Below, piece by piece: positions 47,227 to 60,771 of a stretch of 64,000 nucleotides of DNA. Numbering within the stretch: position 1 is the stretch's first letter; every line of letters starts with the position of its first letter. A program made the position numbers and the translations under genes. The stretch is from the NCBI GenBank assembly GCA_016806645.1, contig JACSYO010000438.1:771501-835500 (forward strand), in the 5' to 3' direction. This stretch comes from Ophiodon elongatus (Eukaryota > Chordata > Actinopteri > Perciformes > Hexagrammidae). The notes beneath the pieces are model-generated. The model worked only from the letters and a program-made list of their open reading frames with translations. It did not search any database and had not been told where the DNA came from.

Positions 47227-48639
47227 TTAATATATATACCATTATCAATTTGGATATCATTTGTATAATATCTTAACATGTTATCAAAAGTTGTTTTGAA
47301 GAATAATAAAAAGAAAACTGCACTTCAGGCATTGAACTGGTTGTTACCTGACAGGAGGACACTCCAGAAGAACCAGCACAGATCATGGCATCAGTGATTT
47401 TGTTGAAACCCCAGTACTGCTTGCACTGAGCAGGGCTGAGCAGAGGCAGGGCAGTCTGCTGGAGGTAGCGGGGGCTTGCTGAGAACGGAGAAGAAATGGA
47501 GATGAGGCTATAGCTGCATAAAGAAATATTTGACATTGTTCTTAGGGAAGTATGGTGAATATTCAGCAGTGCCTTTATAGTTTTCCTTTGTGAAAATGGC
47601 CCATCTGTTTGTGCATTTACCAGATGTGTAAGACTTATAAAGTAATCGCTCACTCACAGGTTTGGCCGGTCTTGCCCCACCCAGTGGTGACACATTTGGT
47701 TCCAGAGGGGATGTTGGTGCTGGGAGAGGCCAGGCACACAGGAGACACACGGGATGTCAACTGCACTGGGGATGACAGCTTCAGGAGGGTGATGTCATTG
47801 TTGAAGTTCTGGGTGTTGTAGTAGGGGTGAGTGATGGCCTGGATGGAGACATGAGCATATATCATGAGCAAATATAATCCCATTTTCTAATCAACATCTA
47901 CAGGAACAGGAAATGTCAAATTAAAAGATCACATTTTTAGAAATAAAAGAAAGCGTATATGGGTTATGGCGTTGCTTACCCTGGAAATAGACTTGACCTG
48001 AATTTGCTCACTGTTGCCCTGACGATCATATTCTCCCAGGATAACACGGTGGCTTCTAGGACTGGTGGGAACAAAAACAGACAGAGGAGAGATCACAGAG
48101 ATGACAATGTTGGGCTTTTGGCCATGTGGACGTGGGACACCTCAGCATTACTTACGACACACGGCAGTGAGCGGCAGTGACAACCCAGTACTGGTTGATC
48201 AGGGAACCGCCACAGAAGTGGAATCCACGACCATCCTAGAAGTGAGGACATGCATATTCTTAATGACATTTTCTGAATTATACAAGGAGTTGAGATTGTA
48301 GCGATTGAAAGATGCATAACTTAGGCTACCTGAAGAGAAACCTGCCAAGGCCAGGACCCAGACACAGCATTCTGCCCATTTACAATCTTGTTGTATCCGC
48401 TCACTTGGGGCTTGATATTAGGTACTCCACACCCTGAGGCCAAATCACACAATTAAAAATGTATCTGCTTGTCCCACAACAGGGCATATATACCAGGAAT
48501 ACTGCATTGTTTTGTTTACAGTCAAATTAATGTCCTAGAAAAATGTTCTACAGATAATGTATCTGCTGGTAAACTGCAGTCACTCACCCAGTGCAGAGAC
48601 CACAAGAGCAAAACAACTGACTAGCAGGAACATGGCCAT
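46731..48639 (-). CDS. Chymotrypsinogen (B-type), pancreatic serine protease
   Basis: Seven exons (48588-48639, 48330-48433, 48156-48235, 47980-48061, 47658-47838, 47348-47478, 46731-46892) encode 263 residues, the exact family length. Signal peptide 1-18 is followed by CGVPNIKP. Activation cleavage is at K33/I34 (KIVNG). The triad motifs are TAAHC, NNDITLLKL and GDSGGP. The S1 pocket has Ser at position 189 (GVSSCQGDSGG), which gives chymotryptic specificity for aromatic residues. Position 226 is Ala (TPAVYSRV) instead of Gly, the feature that separates B-type from A-type chymotrypsins. The product is secreted into the gut and activated by trypsin. A TATA box lies 51 bp upstream. The first ATG gives the normal signal peptide length. 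Confidence 0.96.
47183..47226. repeat. (CT)n-(AT)n microsatellite in chymotrypsinogen intron 6
   Basis: CT repeats run directly into AT repeats within the intron between the last two exons. Confidence 0.9.
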
Positions 48640-48689
48640 GTCTCGATCGTGATTCTCTTGCTTGAGTGTCACTTGTTTGGGAAACTGGC

Positions 48690-48696
48690 TTTTATA
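48690..48696 (-). promoter_or_regulatory. TATA box of chymotrypsinogen gene
   Basis: TATAAAA on the minus strand ends about 50 bp before the ATG, predicting a 5' UTR of roughly 20-25 bases, as is usual for pancreatic zymogen genes. Confidence 0.7.
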
Positions 48697-49697
48697 TGTT
48701 GATCACACACACTTGACCCTGAGTTCCATGTGTAGCGCTCCATACTACTGACACCACACACACACACACACACACACACGCACCAATGACTGTGAACCAA
48801 TGACTGTGAACCATTGACTGTGGCTATAGGTCTGGGAAGAGAACATCTGGTGATAAGCACATGAGATGACCTATAACTTAAACATGCATGCATTTAGTCT
48901 TGTGTTTGTCCTGTTAGCTTTTAGCAAATAAATAGTTGTGTGATCATTCCATTGGTAATTAGCAACAACACTGTCCCTCGTTATTACTCTGAAAAGAAGA
49001 AAAAAAAATGCACATTTTACAATCCATGTGTTCTTGAATTAATGTTTAATAAAAGCTGTTTAAGTTCTTGCTTTCATTTTTGTTTCACACCTCACACATC
49101 AGAGGAAAAAAAATGCATACGAAATAGTTTTGCAAGATATACTCATCGACAAAAACATAATCTGTATCGTGCCTTTTTATTCACCTTCCTGTATGAAAGC
49201 TGCATTCACAGGAAAACAGATAAGGATCAAAACCTCTGTGTTCTGTTGACAGGTACTAGTTGTATCTACAAAATATGCACAGTGCAATAATGAATATACC
49301 GTATGAGTTATTCTGTGTATGAGTTATTCAGAAATGTAATGATATTAAAAGACATAAATTCCCAAGAAATACACAGTACATTTTGCAAACTAGCATCCCA
49401 TTGGTAATCTTTATTGATTAAATGTTTAAATACTTCATGCAAATCATCATTGGCTACAGAAATAATGAAGACAACAAACAGCCTCTGAGTATGTCTTATG
49501 TGACTGAATATTTGAAATGCCTGTCAAATTCAGTTGCTTAGAATCGTTAAGTTTATGAACAAACATGATAGCGAGAATGTAAATCAAAATAAGCCTGTGA
49601 TCTCATTTTCATTGGATGTGTATTCTGGCTAAGTAAATATCTTTAAGGCAGTAAGTGTATGTCGGGATCTGAGATAAAGACACTGTCAGCCTAGTCT
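48697..49697. other. Intergenic interval chymotrypsinogen - hsc70
   Basis: No coding gene is seen. It contains a short CA repeat (about 48753-48779), a short tandem duplication near 48783-48808, and AT-rich sequence that probably includes the hsc70 3' UTR. Confidence 0.55.
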
Positions 49698-52668
49698 TTA
49701 GTCAACTTCCTCGATAGTTGGGCCGGAGGAGGAGCCGCCTCCAGCTCCACCAGGGAAACCACCGGGCATCCCTCCTGGCATCCCTCCTGGCATCCCCCCC
49801 TGGTATAGCTTGGAGATGATGGGGTTGCACACCTTCTCCAGTTCCTTCTGCTGGTGTTCGTACTCTTCCTTCTCTGCCATCTGGGTGACAGAAAGCACAA
49901 CAAATTCAATGTCACAGAAAACTGGGTGGGTTGTTATGTATTGTGGTTGTCTATTCTATGAAAATTATGTGAAAGAAACATAGCGGATGTGTTTCACATT
50001 GTTTACATGATTGAGGACACCGCTCTGCTTTCACAATGTGAGCTAAAGAGGAACTGTGTCTCTCATCAAGACATATAGTTCAGTCAACAGTGTTTTTACC
50101 TGGTTCTTGTCCAGCCAGGCAATGACTTCGTTGCACTTGTCTACGATGGACTTTTTGTCCTCAGGGCTGATCTTGTCTTGGAGCTTCTCGTCATCCACAG
50201 TGCTCTTCATGTTGAAGGCCAGAGACTCAAGGGAGTTCTTGGCCTGGACCTTGTCTTTCTGGGCCTCGTCCTCAGCCCTGAACTGCTCCGCCTCCTGCAC
50301 CATCTGCTCAATGTCCTCCTTGCTCAACCGTCCTATGAAATAAATTAAATACGAAGATGTGTACCTTCTGTGCAATATTTATTTTTCTCTTTGTTTATGT
50401 GTAGCTATTCTCCAGCTGTGCTACATCAGCTTCTAAATTAAGGCACATTTAATATGGTTCCCTACCTTTATCATTCGTGATGGTGATCTTGTTCTCCTTT
50501 CCAGTGCTTTTGTCCACTGCAGACACATTGAGAATGCCATTGGCATCAATGTCAAAGGTCACCTCAATCTGAGGGACACCTCTGGGAGCAGGTGGAATAC
50601 CGGTCAGCTCAAACTTGCCCAGGAGGTTATTGTCCTTGGTCATGGCTCTCTCACCTTCATAAACCTGAAAACAGTTACTCAACTCAGATTTGTTGGCATC
50701 AACATTCACTTTCAGGAGTAGTTGTAATACACAGGGAGAGCAATGGAGAGTGAACTGTTATTTGTCTAGAACTACCTGAATAAGCACACCAGGTTGGTTG
50801 TCTGAATAGGTGGTAAAGGTCTGGGTTTGCTTTGTGGGAATGGTGGTGTTCCTTTTGATAAGGACAGTCATTACTCCTCCAGCTGTCTCAATTCCCAGGG
50901 ACAGGGGCGTGACATCCAGCAGGAGCAGGTCCTGTACATTCTCTGACTTATCACCAGACAAGATGGCTGCCTGGACAGCTGTGAATAGTTTAAAAATGGT
51001 GAAGCTAATAGCATAAAAACAAGAACGCTTAAATATAAACCACTTAATCATGTTTGAACAACAGCTTTTATACTCAAATAGTAATATGACCAGAAAATTT
51101 GTATAAACCTAAATGCTGTAGAGAGACCCACCTGCACCATAGGCCACTGCCTCATCAGGGTTGATGCTCTTATTGAGGTCACGGCCATTGAATAAGTCCT
51201 GCAGCAGCTTTTGAATCTTGGGGATACGCGTGGAGCCACCCACCAGGACAATGTCATGGATCTGGCCCTTGTCCATCTTGGCATCCCTCAGGCTCTTCTC
51301 CACAGGCTCGAGGGTCCCACGGAACAGCTCTGCATTGAGCTCTTCAAAACGGGCTCTGGTGATAGAAGTGTAGAAATCTACTCCTTCGTAGAGGGAATCG
51401 ATCTCAATGCTGGCCTGAGTGCTGCTGGAGAGGGTGCGCTTGGCACGCTCGCAGGCTGTGCGCAGACGACGCACAGCTCGCTTGTTGTTGTTGATTTCTT
51501 TCTTGAACTTGCGCTTGAACTCAGCTATGAAGTGGTTAACCATGCGGTTGTCAAAGTCCTCACCCCCCAAGTGAGTGTCACCGGCGGTGGACTTGACCTC
51601 AAAGATGCCATCCTCAATAGTCAGGATTGACACATCAAAAGTACCACCTCCAAGGTCAAAGATAAGGACATTACGTTCACCGCCAACCTAAAAGAAATGG
51701 TAAGAATTACTAATAGGAACATAAAAGACCTTACGTTTTGCATCTTGTTAGTAAGTTACCTTTTTATCCAGGCCATAAGCAATGGCTGCAGCAGTGGGCT
51801 CATTGATGATGCGCAGCACATTAAGCCCAGTGATGGTTCCAGCATCTTTGGTGGCTTGACGCTGGGAGTCATTGAAGTAAGCAGGAACTGTGATAACTGC
51901 ATTGTTGACAGGCTGGGAAGACAGTAAGACCTTGAGTCAATAAATATATATAATATAAAGACTTTTTCTCACAATGTGTTTTGAGACAGAGGAAAGTGCT
52001 TGCTATGATTCTGAGGTCTTGCATTTGAGATTCTGTTCAGTGTATAAATAAAACAGGTATAAATACTAAGTTGCAGTTTTTCACTGACACCTTTTTAAAA
52101 ACCAAACTACCCTTTGTCATTTTAAGCATAGGATTGTACTCTTATTGTCATCTACCTTGCCGAGATAAGCCTCAGAAATCTCCTTCATCTTGGTGAGGAC
52201 CATCGAAGACACTTCCTCAGGGTAGAAGGTCTTTATTTCACCCTTGTATTCAACCTCCACCTTGGGTTTGGATGAGTCATTCACTACTTTGAAGGGCCAG
52301 TACTTCATGTCTGACTGCACCACAGGATCGTCAAACTTACGCCCAATCAGACGCTTAGCATCTGAAGGAGATTTAAGAGAAAGAAAACAAGACACTGTAA
52401 GTCACGTGTTATTTTGGATCACTGTTTCTGAGCCTGTTGCCTTTTGGGTGTTGCAGTCCTCACCAAATACAGTGTTGGTTGGATTCATGGCCACCTGGTT
52501 CTTGGCAGCATCTCCAATCAGTCTCTCAGTGTCTGTGAAGGCCACATAGCTGGGCGTGGTCCTGTTTCCTTGGTCATTGGCAATGATTTCCACTTTGCCA
52601 TGCTGGAAGATGCCCACACAGGAATATGTGGTTCCCAGATCAATGCCTACTGCTGGTCCTTTAGACAT
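49698..52668 (-). CDS. hspa8: Constitutive cytosolic HSC70 (HSPA8-like)
   Basis: Eight coding exons (52464-52668, 52156-52361, 51760-51912, 51132-51687, 50776-50978, 50466-50664, 50100-50332, 49698-49880) encode 645 residues. HSP70 signatures are visible: [10 protein letters not shown] (8-17), [14 protein letters not shown], and [17 protein letters not shown]. The order is ATPase domain (about 1-385), substrate-binding domain, helical lid, then a GGMP repeat tail ending in EEVD, which binds TPR co-chaperones such as HOP and CHIP. The [12 protein letters not shown] start and the presence of introns indicate the constitutive HSC70 rather than the usually intronless inducible HSP70. It folds cytosolic clients and uncoats clathrin. 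A non-coding first exon probably lies upstream. I could not recognise the intronic U14 snoRNAs known from mammalian HSPA8. Confidence 0.94.
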
Positions 52669-55600
52669 CTTAAAAAAAAGAAGCAAGATGAAATAAATGT
52701 GTTTGTAATTGCAGCCCTTTTTGTTATGGACAGTAAGCCCAGATTATGTAGTCATCATAACTGATTAAAGTTTTTTAAATATATTTTTTTATGTTTATGA
52801 TAGTAATTGTTTTGTACTTGTACTTGTGTTTCCTTGCAGTAATATTCAAGCAATGTGTACACACCTGTATACTATGTACACATAGTATATCCACTGTGGG
52901 TGTATATGCCTTTCCCTGTTACATAAGTCCGTGCAAGGTGCAAGGCCTCATGAGGCTCAGTGGGTGGAGTGGTGGAAGAGCATCTATGGCGTAGTTGCCT
53001 AAACCACCTTCTGACACTTGAGACCAAACGATTGGTGGATGTCACCCTGCCCTTTAGAACCCTCTCCACACTGTTTCTCTCTCCGCTGCTCCCTCAGCAA
53101 CAGTCAGGCTGGTGAAATGTGATGTACTGCTCCTGGAATAGTGATCAGTGTATCTATGTTCCGACAGCTGGCTCCAAATAGCTCACCATTTCTATAATAA
53201 GCATCAGCGTATAGCAATGAATGGAAGGTGGCTAAAAATGAACAGATCATTTATCAGTGACTAGTGGGCAAGACTGGTTCCTATTAAAACTGAAAGAACC
53301 ACATCTTTGAGGTGCAGTAACTAGTGTTTGTGAAGAACTCAACAAAAGCCTCCTGTTTCTACCATTTAGCAGACTGAGGCAGGAAATTCAACTTTTTTAG
53401 AGGCAGAGAAAAACACAAACACATATTCCACATTAATATTACACCAAATCACAAGAAGTTTAAAGATCTTTAGATTAACATTCTTTCCTCTGCATGCTTA
53501 CAGGGTGACAGTTGAACCCTGTTCCCTATAATGTCCCAGAACGGCTTCAACTATTTCAGACTATTGAATTATCACTTGTTATCCAATTGTGTAACATAGA
53601 GCAGAAAATGCTGACATGCTAAATGCTGACAGCGTTGCTTAATGCCTGCCATATGTTCAATTCTAAAAGTTCTCATGTACAGCACAACATTTGTTTTTGG
53701 AACATGAATATAACAGTCTTAGCCATTTGGTATAGTTCATGCAGCTTCAGCTTCCTTTGGTTAAAGCAACCTTGAATATCCATCTGACACTGTTGGGAAA
53801 TATAAACAAATAATCCAAAAGATATTTTTGTTTACTAGACAGTCACTCAACTGTGTGGTTCTTCTTACAGATTCTGCTTCAGCTTGTCATGCTACTGTTT
53901 GACAAAAACCATGCAAGCCTCACTGATTTGGGAATACCTCTCACGTTGGCACATTAGGCTTTCAAAGCAGCAAGCAAGACGGACTATGAAGCCAGGCTGA
54001 GTGCAATGCTACTTAAGGGGTTACCTTGTGCTGTCAGATGTTCAAGATTTGAGAGTTTACTGAGTTTTTCCCTCGCACAGAACTCTCGTGACTTTAAAGA
54101 TTCTCCTGAATCTTTAATGAAACTCTGGCACATGAATTTCCTTTGGATTAATAATGTTCTATCTTATCTTGTCATGTCCTATTCAGAACTCCTTTCCCTC
54201 TCCTGGCGGGCGAACTAAGAGGACGAGTGTCTCTGCTTCCCAGTGGATATAGAGCGCTGTGCATGCAGGGAGAGCCCATCAGGGTGTCAGGTGACTCCAC
54301 CAAGGAAAGTTCTAGGCCCATGTGTCAGCTCATTGACTGGATTTCCTTGAAAGAAAGCTTGCTGTTGCTACCTCTGTAGCCCTCTGCCAGTTGAGCAAAA
54401 CAAACTAACAAAAAGTAAAATAAAAAAATGTATCAGTGCATAGTGTTACATTTTTCATAATACTTTTTAACCATTATGAAAATCTCTGGATAGCCTTAAA
54501 CTTCTGGAGTCATGTAGACAATCAATGCGCCCTTTGTTGATTATGAAGGGCCTCCAAAACTCAGTCAGATGTTAAAACCATTTGCATTTTAGAACCTGAA
54601 ATAGATCGTTCACTGAGGCTGAGGATGTAGAGCAGGTAGTCCATTAAGTGCAGTGTTGGAGGTTTGATCCCCAGCTCCTCCACTTCACACTCCCTTAATA
54701 AAGTGTCCTTGAGCAATACACTAAACCTGCTCTGCTGTTGTTCGTGTGTGAACGGGTAAATGAGAGGCACAAATTGAAAAACGCTTTGTATGTTAATGGA
54801 TGTATGATAATAAATATAGTCCATCCACATGGACTAAACTACAATATATACACCGTATAGATGAATGTAATAACTGTGGTCGCAAAAAGTCACGCACTTT
54901 CGTATGTTTCGGCATTCCTATACTTTTTTATCCCAGTTAATCTATTACTTGCATTTGGTTAATGATGAGTTTTTTTTCAGTCAGAGCATGAATTAAAATG
55001 ATTAGTTATCAAAGTTAATTCTGACTTCCTATATTATGTCAGGTAAATAAGCAAACTGAACATGGATATTGCAAACACCATATTGTAAACAATTGTCAGC
55101 AGTTTTATTGAGGTATCATTTTTTGGTTACATATATAGTGTACATGTTTCATTCTCAGTTTAAAAGACAGCAGTGCAGTCATTTTCCTTCCCCTTACGAC
55201 ATGGTCCCTCTGCCAGAGCTCAAAAACTGGATGTCTATTCTCGTTACATAGGCCTCTCTGACACAGAGACCATCTGGCATTAAATATAACTGCAGTTCAT
55301 TACAAACACCACCTGTTGCGACATGCCAGATCTTAGTTTTCACCCACACCTGTTAGTAATTGTTTTGTTCTTGCAGTTGAATATTGCATAATCCAGAATA
55401 CAAATCCTCTGAAGCGTGATTCCTATCTCCTACTAAGATATTGGGCTTAAGCTATTTATTATCATGGCAGTTAAGGAGAGCAACCAAAATAACTCACAGT
55501 GGGTGTGGGTCAACTGTCATATAATAAATACTGTACATTTATAATAAAGAGCAGTAACAGATCCAATAAGGTAAGCAGCCATCAGTGTGTTTCCCTCAGA

Positions 55601-55707
55601 AATAAAAACAATAAATGTGCCATCAAAACTCTATATAGGGATTATATGTCCCCGGTTACAAATTACAGTTTCAGAGACTTTGACATCAGTTATTTAAATA
55701 GTAGCTT
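52669..55707. other. Intergenic interval hsc70 - TBC gene
   Basis: No coding gene is supported. It should contain the hsc70 5' UTR exon and promoter near the left, and a SINE-like element at about 54605-54832. The remainder is AT-rich sequence with no recognisable feature. Confidence 0.5.
54605..54832 (+). mobile_element. Degenerate tRNA-derived SINE-like repeat
   Basis: The sequence has an A-box-like TGTAGAGCAGGT and a B-box-like GGTTTGATCCCCAGCTCCTCC. It continues with GTGTCCTTGAGCAATACACT and GTGTGTGAACGGGTAAATGAGAGG, and ends near AAAACGCTTTG ... AATATAGTCCAT. This order is that of a very common teleost interspersed repeat. The identification is from pattern, not alignment. Confidence 0.65.
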
Positions 55708-58700
55708 TTACTTTAAAACAAGTAAACTACGGAGTTGATAAAGAAAGTTCTCTTCTTTGCTCTTGTCCGTTTTACGACAAGCACAGCGCTTGCAGTAGTT
55801 GTACAAATGGTGCTCTGCTTTCTTTAGCGTGCTGTTCAGTTCCAGTGTTCCCTGAAGGCTTCACAAAAAGGCAAAGGTTTAACCAACACATCCATTAAAA
55901 AAAAAAAACACAATCCGTTGTTATGCGATGGGATTTTTACGTCTTAGCATACAGACAAACCTGCTAGTAAACTGGATTAGTTGTACTTCATCACGGCAAC
56001 GCAGCAGAGACTCTCTGTTCTCTAACAGGATGGCGGCACAGATGAAGAGCTCAAAGGTGAAGTCAGTGTTGATGGCCTGCAGCTCTGACTCAGAATTGTC
56101 CTCTGCAGAGACACATCGCTGCATTAAAGTCAGACATTTAATAGAGGCAACTATCCCTTCAGTTCTTGTTCTCTGTCTCACCTGTGTTGCATTTTCGTGC
56201 AAGCCTTTCCTGATAACGTGCTCGGTCTACTTGCTGGGAGATAAGCTCTAGGTGGTCACAACTCAGGATCTCGAACAAACGTAATGCGTCACTGTGTTCA
56301 AACTCCCTCTGGAAACCTAGCAGCAGCCACCTTAAAGGACACACAACACATGCACACACACACACACAAAAGAAATTTGCATGTGGAACAATAAAACACA
56401 TAAACCCATGGTCAGACAGAGAGAATAAAAGTAGAGGACGGTAGCAAAGGTCTGTGTCGATATACCTGTGGCAGAAGGTGAAGCTCTCCATGCTGTCTGT
56501 GACCAAATGAGCATAAAGCTGAGGGTCCAGTTCCTTCAACAGGGCGGCCTCCAACTCTAAAAGAGATAAAACACAACTCTTTCATAAGCTTCAGCTGCAG
56601 AATCTAAACTCATAGACTGTACTTTCTTGCAGTGAAATCTGTAGAACAGTAAAATCTGTTCATAACTAAAGCTTTTGTTCTGGACGGGTTTTATTGTATT
56701 TCTAATGCCTTTTTGTCCGGTTTTGGCCCATTTTATTTAGGATTTTGTTCATATTTTATATTTTTTTTGTCTGAATGCCTGATTTAGCATCAAACTTCTA
56801 CTGATTGGAAAAATAAAGACTTTCAGGAATATGTACATTCTGTATCAGTCTAAAACACACTACACTTATATAAATATATAATGGGACAGTTGATTGCATG
56901 TACTGGAATTATTGTTTTCAATACCCTTGTTTTACCACTAGAGGTCCCAAATCTTTTTAGCAATTACATTCAGGAAGAAATCTAATTTTACAACATATAT
57001 ATCTTGGAAACATAGCATTCTTTAGACATTAAGTTGCATTTCTTGTTGGTTATCTGACCTATTTTCCTGTGCAGACCATCAGCCCTGAAGTCCTTGGAGA
57101 ACTTCTCCATGTAGCAGGAGAAACTCCAATAAGCGTCAACCTCAGAGTTGAGAACCTCCAGGAACCGGCTGCAAAGGTCATTCATTCCTTGGGCATAACT
57201 GACCTCTGGATCAACAATCGAGAGAAACACAACATGCACAAACAACCAACAGTTAGTGTCTTTAACGGGGCAACACACAGCCTCTAATGCGGCCTGATCT
57301 TGTCTGTGTTAATAAACCTGAGGTGGGCTCATTCTCGCTGATTACCTGGATGAAAAGCAGCATAAGTGATGAGGATATCTCTCAAAACCAACAGGTTGGC
57401 TGAACCTTCATCCCTGCAGAAACAAAAGTGAGCAGAATTAGTTGAACACCGCAGAAACTTATTTCCTGTGCACTACATAGAGTTGGCAGAGTTGAGTTGG
57501 TCTTGAAATAATCCACAGAAACATAGTACAGGACGATAGTTGCTCCTCAATTTATAAGACAGATAACAATAAACTTAGGATCCTTTTCCATAAAGAAAAT
57601 ATTAGTAATACTAATACTATAAGTGATGCAAATTTGCAAGCTTTCAAACCACAATTTAAAATTAAGCTCTCTATTATTAGTTTGACTTCTTATCTATTAT
57701 TTCAGCATTGTACCAAAATGCTTATATTTTCGAGGAGCAGTCACAGTGGTTCTGCAGCCCTCAGGGGCAGGGGACTAAATATCTTGGTAGCTACCAAATT
57801 AAATTAGTTTTTTTTACTTTCCCCAGTGTTTATCTAAATTCAGAAACAACTTACAGCTCACTAAAATTAATAATATTTGAATTAAAGACAAAAAGTTAAA
57901 AGGTAGAAAAATGCTGATTTGATGCTATTTGTGCGTTTTAAGATTCAAGATGTACAGCATAACCCAGGACAAAATAAAGCATGACGACCTGTGTATCTAG
58001 GTGCTGTGCAATAAGATGCAAGGATTCCTTGTTTTTCATCATCATTAAAAAGTGATGTGGCCTTGAGAGTTAATTGTTTTGGCATTATAGTCTTACAACA
58101 ATATATAAAATCTGACTTACCACAGGCTATTGCTTTTTTGTTTTCCTTTCCGGGTCAACTGAGGTGAGCAGAAAGTGAATGATCCCTTTTAGCTGCTTAA
58201 AACTAAATGTCTGGATGCTTATTCCCACAAACTTAATGTCAAAGGGTCAGCAATCACATCCAACACACTATCTGTTGACACACAAACAATGCTGACAATC
58301 ACTCACTGATAATAGCTCAGGTCTCTGTTCGTTCTCGCCACATCTTTGTCGATGATCCGTGTGGCTTCCCGAAGCTCCTCTTGGTCAAACGTGACTCGCT
58401 CAAACAATATCTGGTTACAGGAAGTAAACATAGAGACAAATATGTTGGTTGTGATCTCTGCGTGGACCGCTGTAGTGGACCCCATGCATTTGAACCCATT
58501 TAGTCTGGTTCTTGCACTAGAAATGGGAATAGTATTGTAAACTTGTGTTAGTTCATTCTGTTGAAGCTGCTTATGAAGTATCACTATCTGAATGCACAAA
58601 TCTATCAGTTGTTCCTAAGTGCACACACTTCCCAGAAAGTGCCTTATACTTGAACAAATAAATGATATCCTGTTGTGTAATTTCCCGAAATATGTGTCAC

Positions 58701-60675
58701 TCCTCACACTTTAAACACGTAATCAATTTCATCAAACAAAGACAAAGTAAACATATTTAATGGAACTACAGACGCAGAAGTGTATTGAATAGAAAAACAG
58801 AAGTACATATAAAATAAATAACATAACATTGAAATGTAAAGATTCTAATTACACTACCACATATTGAATTAATCTCACTTGTGCCTGAAGCTCCAAGAAA
58901 GCCAGTCGTTCCCTGACCTCATCAGACTGGTCCTGGGTCTGTTGCTGGTCCAGCGCCTGCCTCTGGTCAAAGTACCCGACTGCTGCCACCAACTCAGCTG
59001 AAATGAAGACAGGATCATGTGGTCACAAATGTTTTAACAAAAGAAAAAGTAGTGCAGGGAAAGAGAAAAAACAAGAATGAAAAGGCTGACACACTCGAGA
59101 GCCGTATGACTCGTCAATGCGATGCATGTTTGGGCTTTTACCGTCCGTGCCGTTGAGGTGCATCCGCACGGCCAAAGGAAGGAACTGCTGCCACTTTCTC
59201 TTCATGACCCGGAAACGTACCACCATCTGCTCCTGCAGCAGAGAGCGCTCCAAAACTGTCGAGCTGCAGGGGTACATCCCAAACAAGAACCGCCACACCA
59301 GCCCACGCTCAGAGGGACACACGCCACCTGGACAGGGATTGAAAACCTTTTGATCATTTACAGTGGTCAATATAACTGACTCATACAGTGTTTTCAAGGT
59401 AATTTGAGCTTCAGTCAAACCAATCTCCACCAGACCAAAACCAACCCAGGGTTAATCACATGCAATAATTAGAGCGTTGCATCTGTGAAAAGAGGGAATC
59501 CTGAGGAAACAATCGCTGATCCAAACTTGTATGAACTTTACCCTGCTTTCATCTGGATTTGAGATGTCTTATGTAATGTTTCACTCTGCAGGTTCATTAT
59601 TCTTTGGTTTCCATGTTTGCGGATGGAATGTGCATGAAGGTCAGAAGGAGAAAGAAAAAAGGGGGGTGAGTTCCCACATTCCTGCTCATAGATGATAGAT
59701 TCAAAGTGATGTTCTACCCCAGCGAGAACTCTTATGTGTAGATGTTTATTGCCCTGTGCCTGGTACAAATCAACATGCCAAGATAGTGCCAGGACTAGTT
59801 GAGTGGCAGTCTAAGGACTGTGTTTGGGGGCTGGTTTAACATATTTTATGCAATGAAGCCACAAATCCAGATCCTCATTTCTCAGCTTCCCATTCTAGTG
59901 ATCATGTGATTTGATTCTGCTTCTTAGAAGTCAGACCAATTGTCTAAATGGTATCTGTGGCTTTATCACAGAAGTCACGCTGGAGTTCTTTGCTGGAGGG
60001 ATCAGATGTATAATGCAATGTTAGAATGTAGAGAATGGTTTGACTGTAGCTCAGCTAATGTCTTGAGGCAAAGCCTCACTTCCTCTCCTGTTTGTCTGTA
60101 GGAACGGTCACTGATGCCTCTATATTTGTTGATGCTTCTGGACACATCTGATAATAAGAATCCCTGTTGAAGAATTTACTGCAGCACCACAATACTGCAT
60201 GTTTTATTTTTCTAGACACTAAAGCCACACGTTGGTTATAATCTTTTTTTTTTTTTTATCTTACGTTTTGTTCAGAATGATATTGGGCCCCATGACAGTG
60301 TTCAGGGTGAAAAACCATCTACATTATTATACAATTATACAACTGACAATGCACTTCCATGTCATATCATACTAAATTAATACAGATATTTGCAAATAAT
60401 CTTTCAAACGTGAATTTCACTGGATTAACAAAACATTTATGGGATTATTAAAGAATCCTGCTTAACCTGTTGTGACCTCAGAATCATTAGCTTCTCCATT
60501 GAGCTCAAACTGAGCCACCGACTGATACTGGAGTTGAACATTACGTTTGTAATAATTATACTATATAAAGTCAAGCTCTATAAATACTACATATATAAAA
60601 TATACATATTTAGGAAAATCACTTGAACTCTTTGTGATTTGTAATATCTGCATCTGTTAAGAGATCTGCATCTAA

Positions 60676-60711
<36 letters not shown>

Positions 60712-60733
60712 CTCGATATATAGATAGATAGAT

Positions 60734-60771
<38 letters not shown>

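Noticed and set aside
49881..52463. Possible U14-type box C/D snoRNAs in the hsc70 introns
   Set aside because: Mammalian HSPA8 hosts them, but reading each intron on the coding strand I found no convincing paired C and D boxes with terminal stems.
52940..53090. Second SINE-like element starting with GGCTCAGTGGGTGGAGTGG
   Set aside because: Only an A-box-like start is visible, with no B box or tail, so the evidence is too weak.
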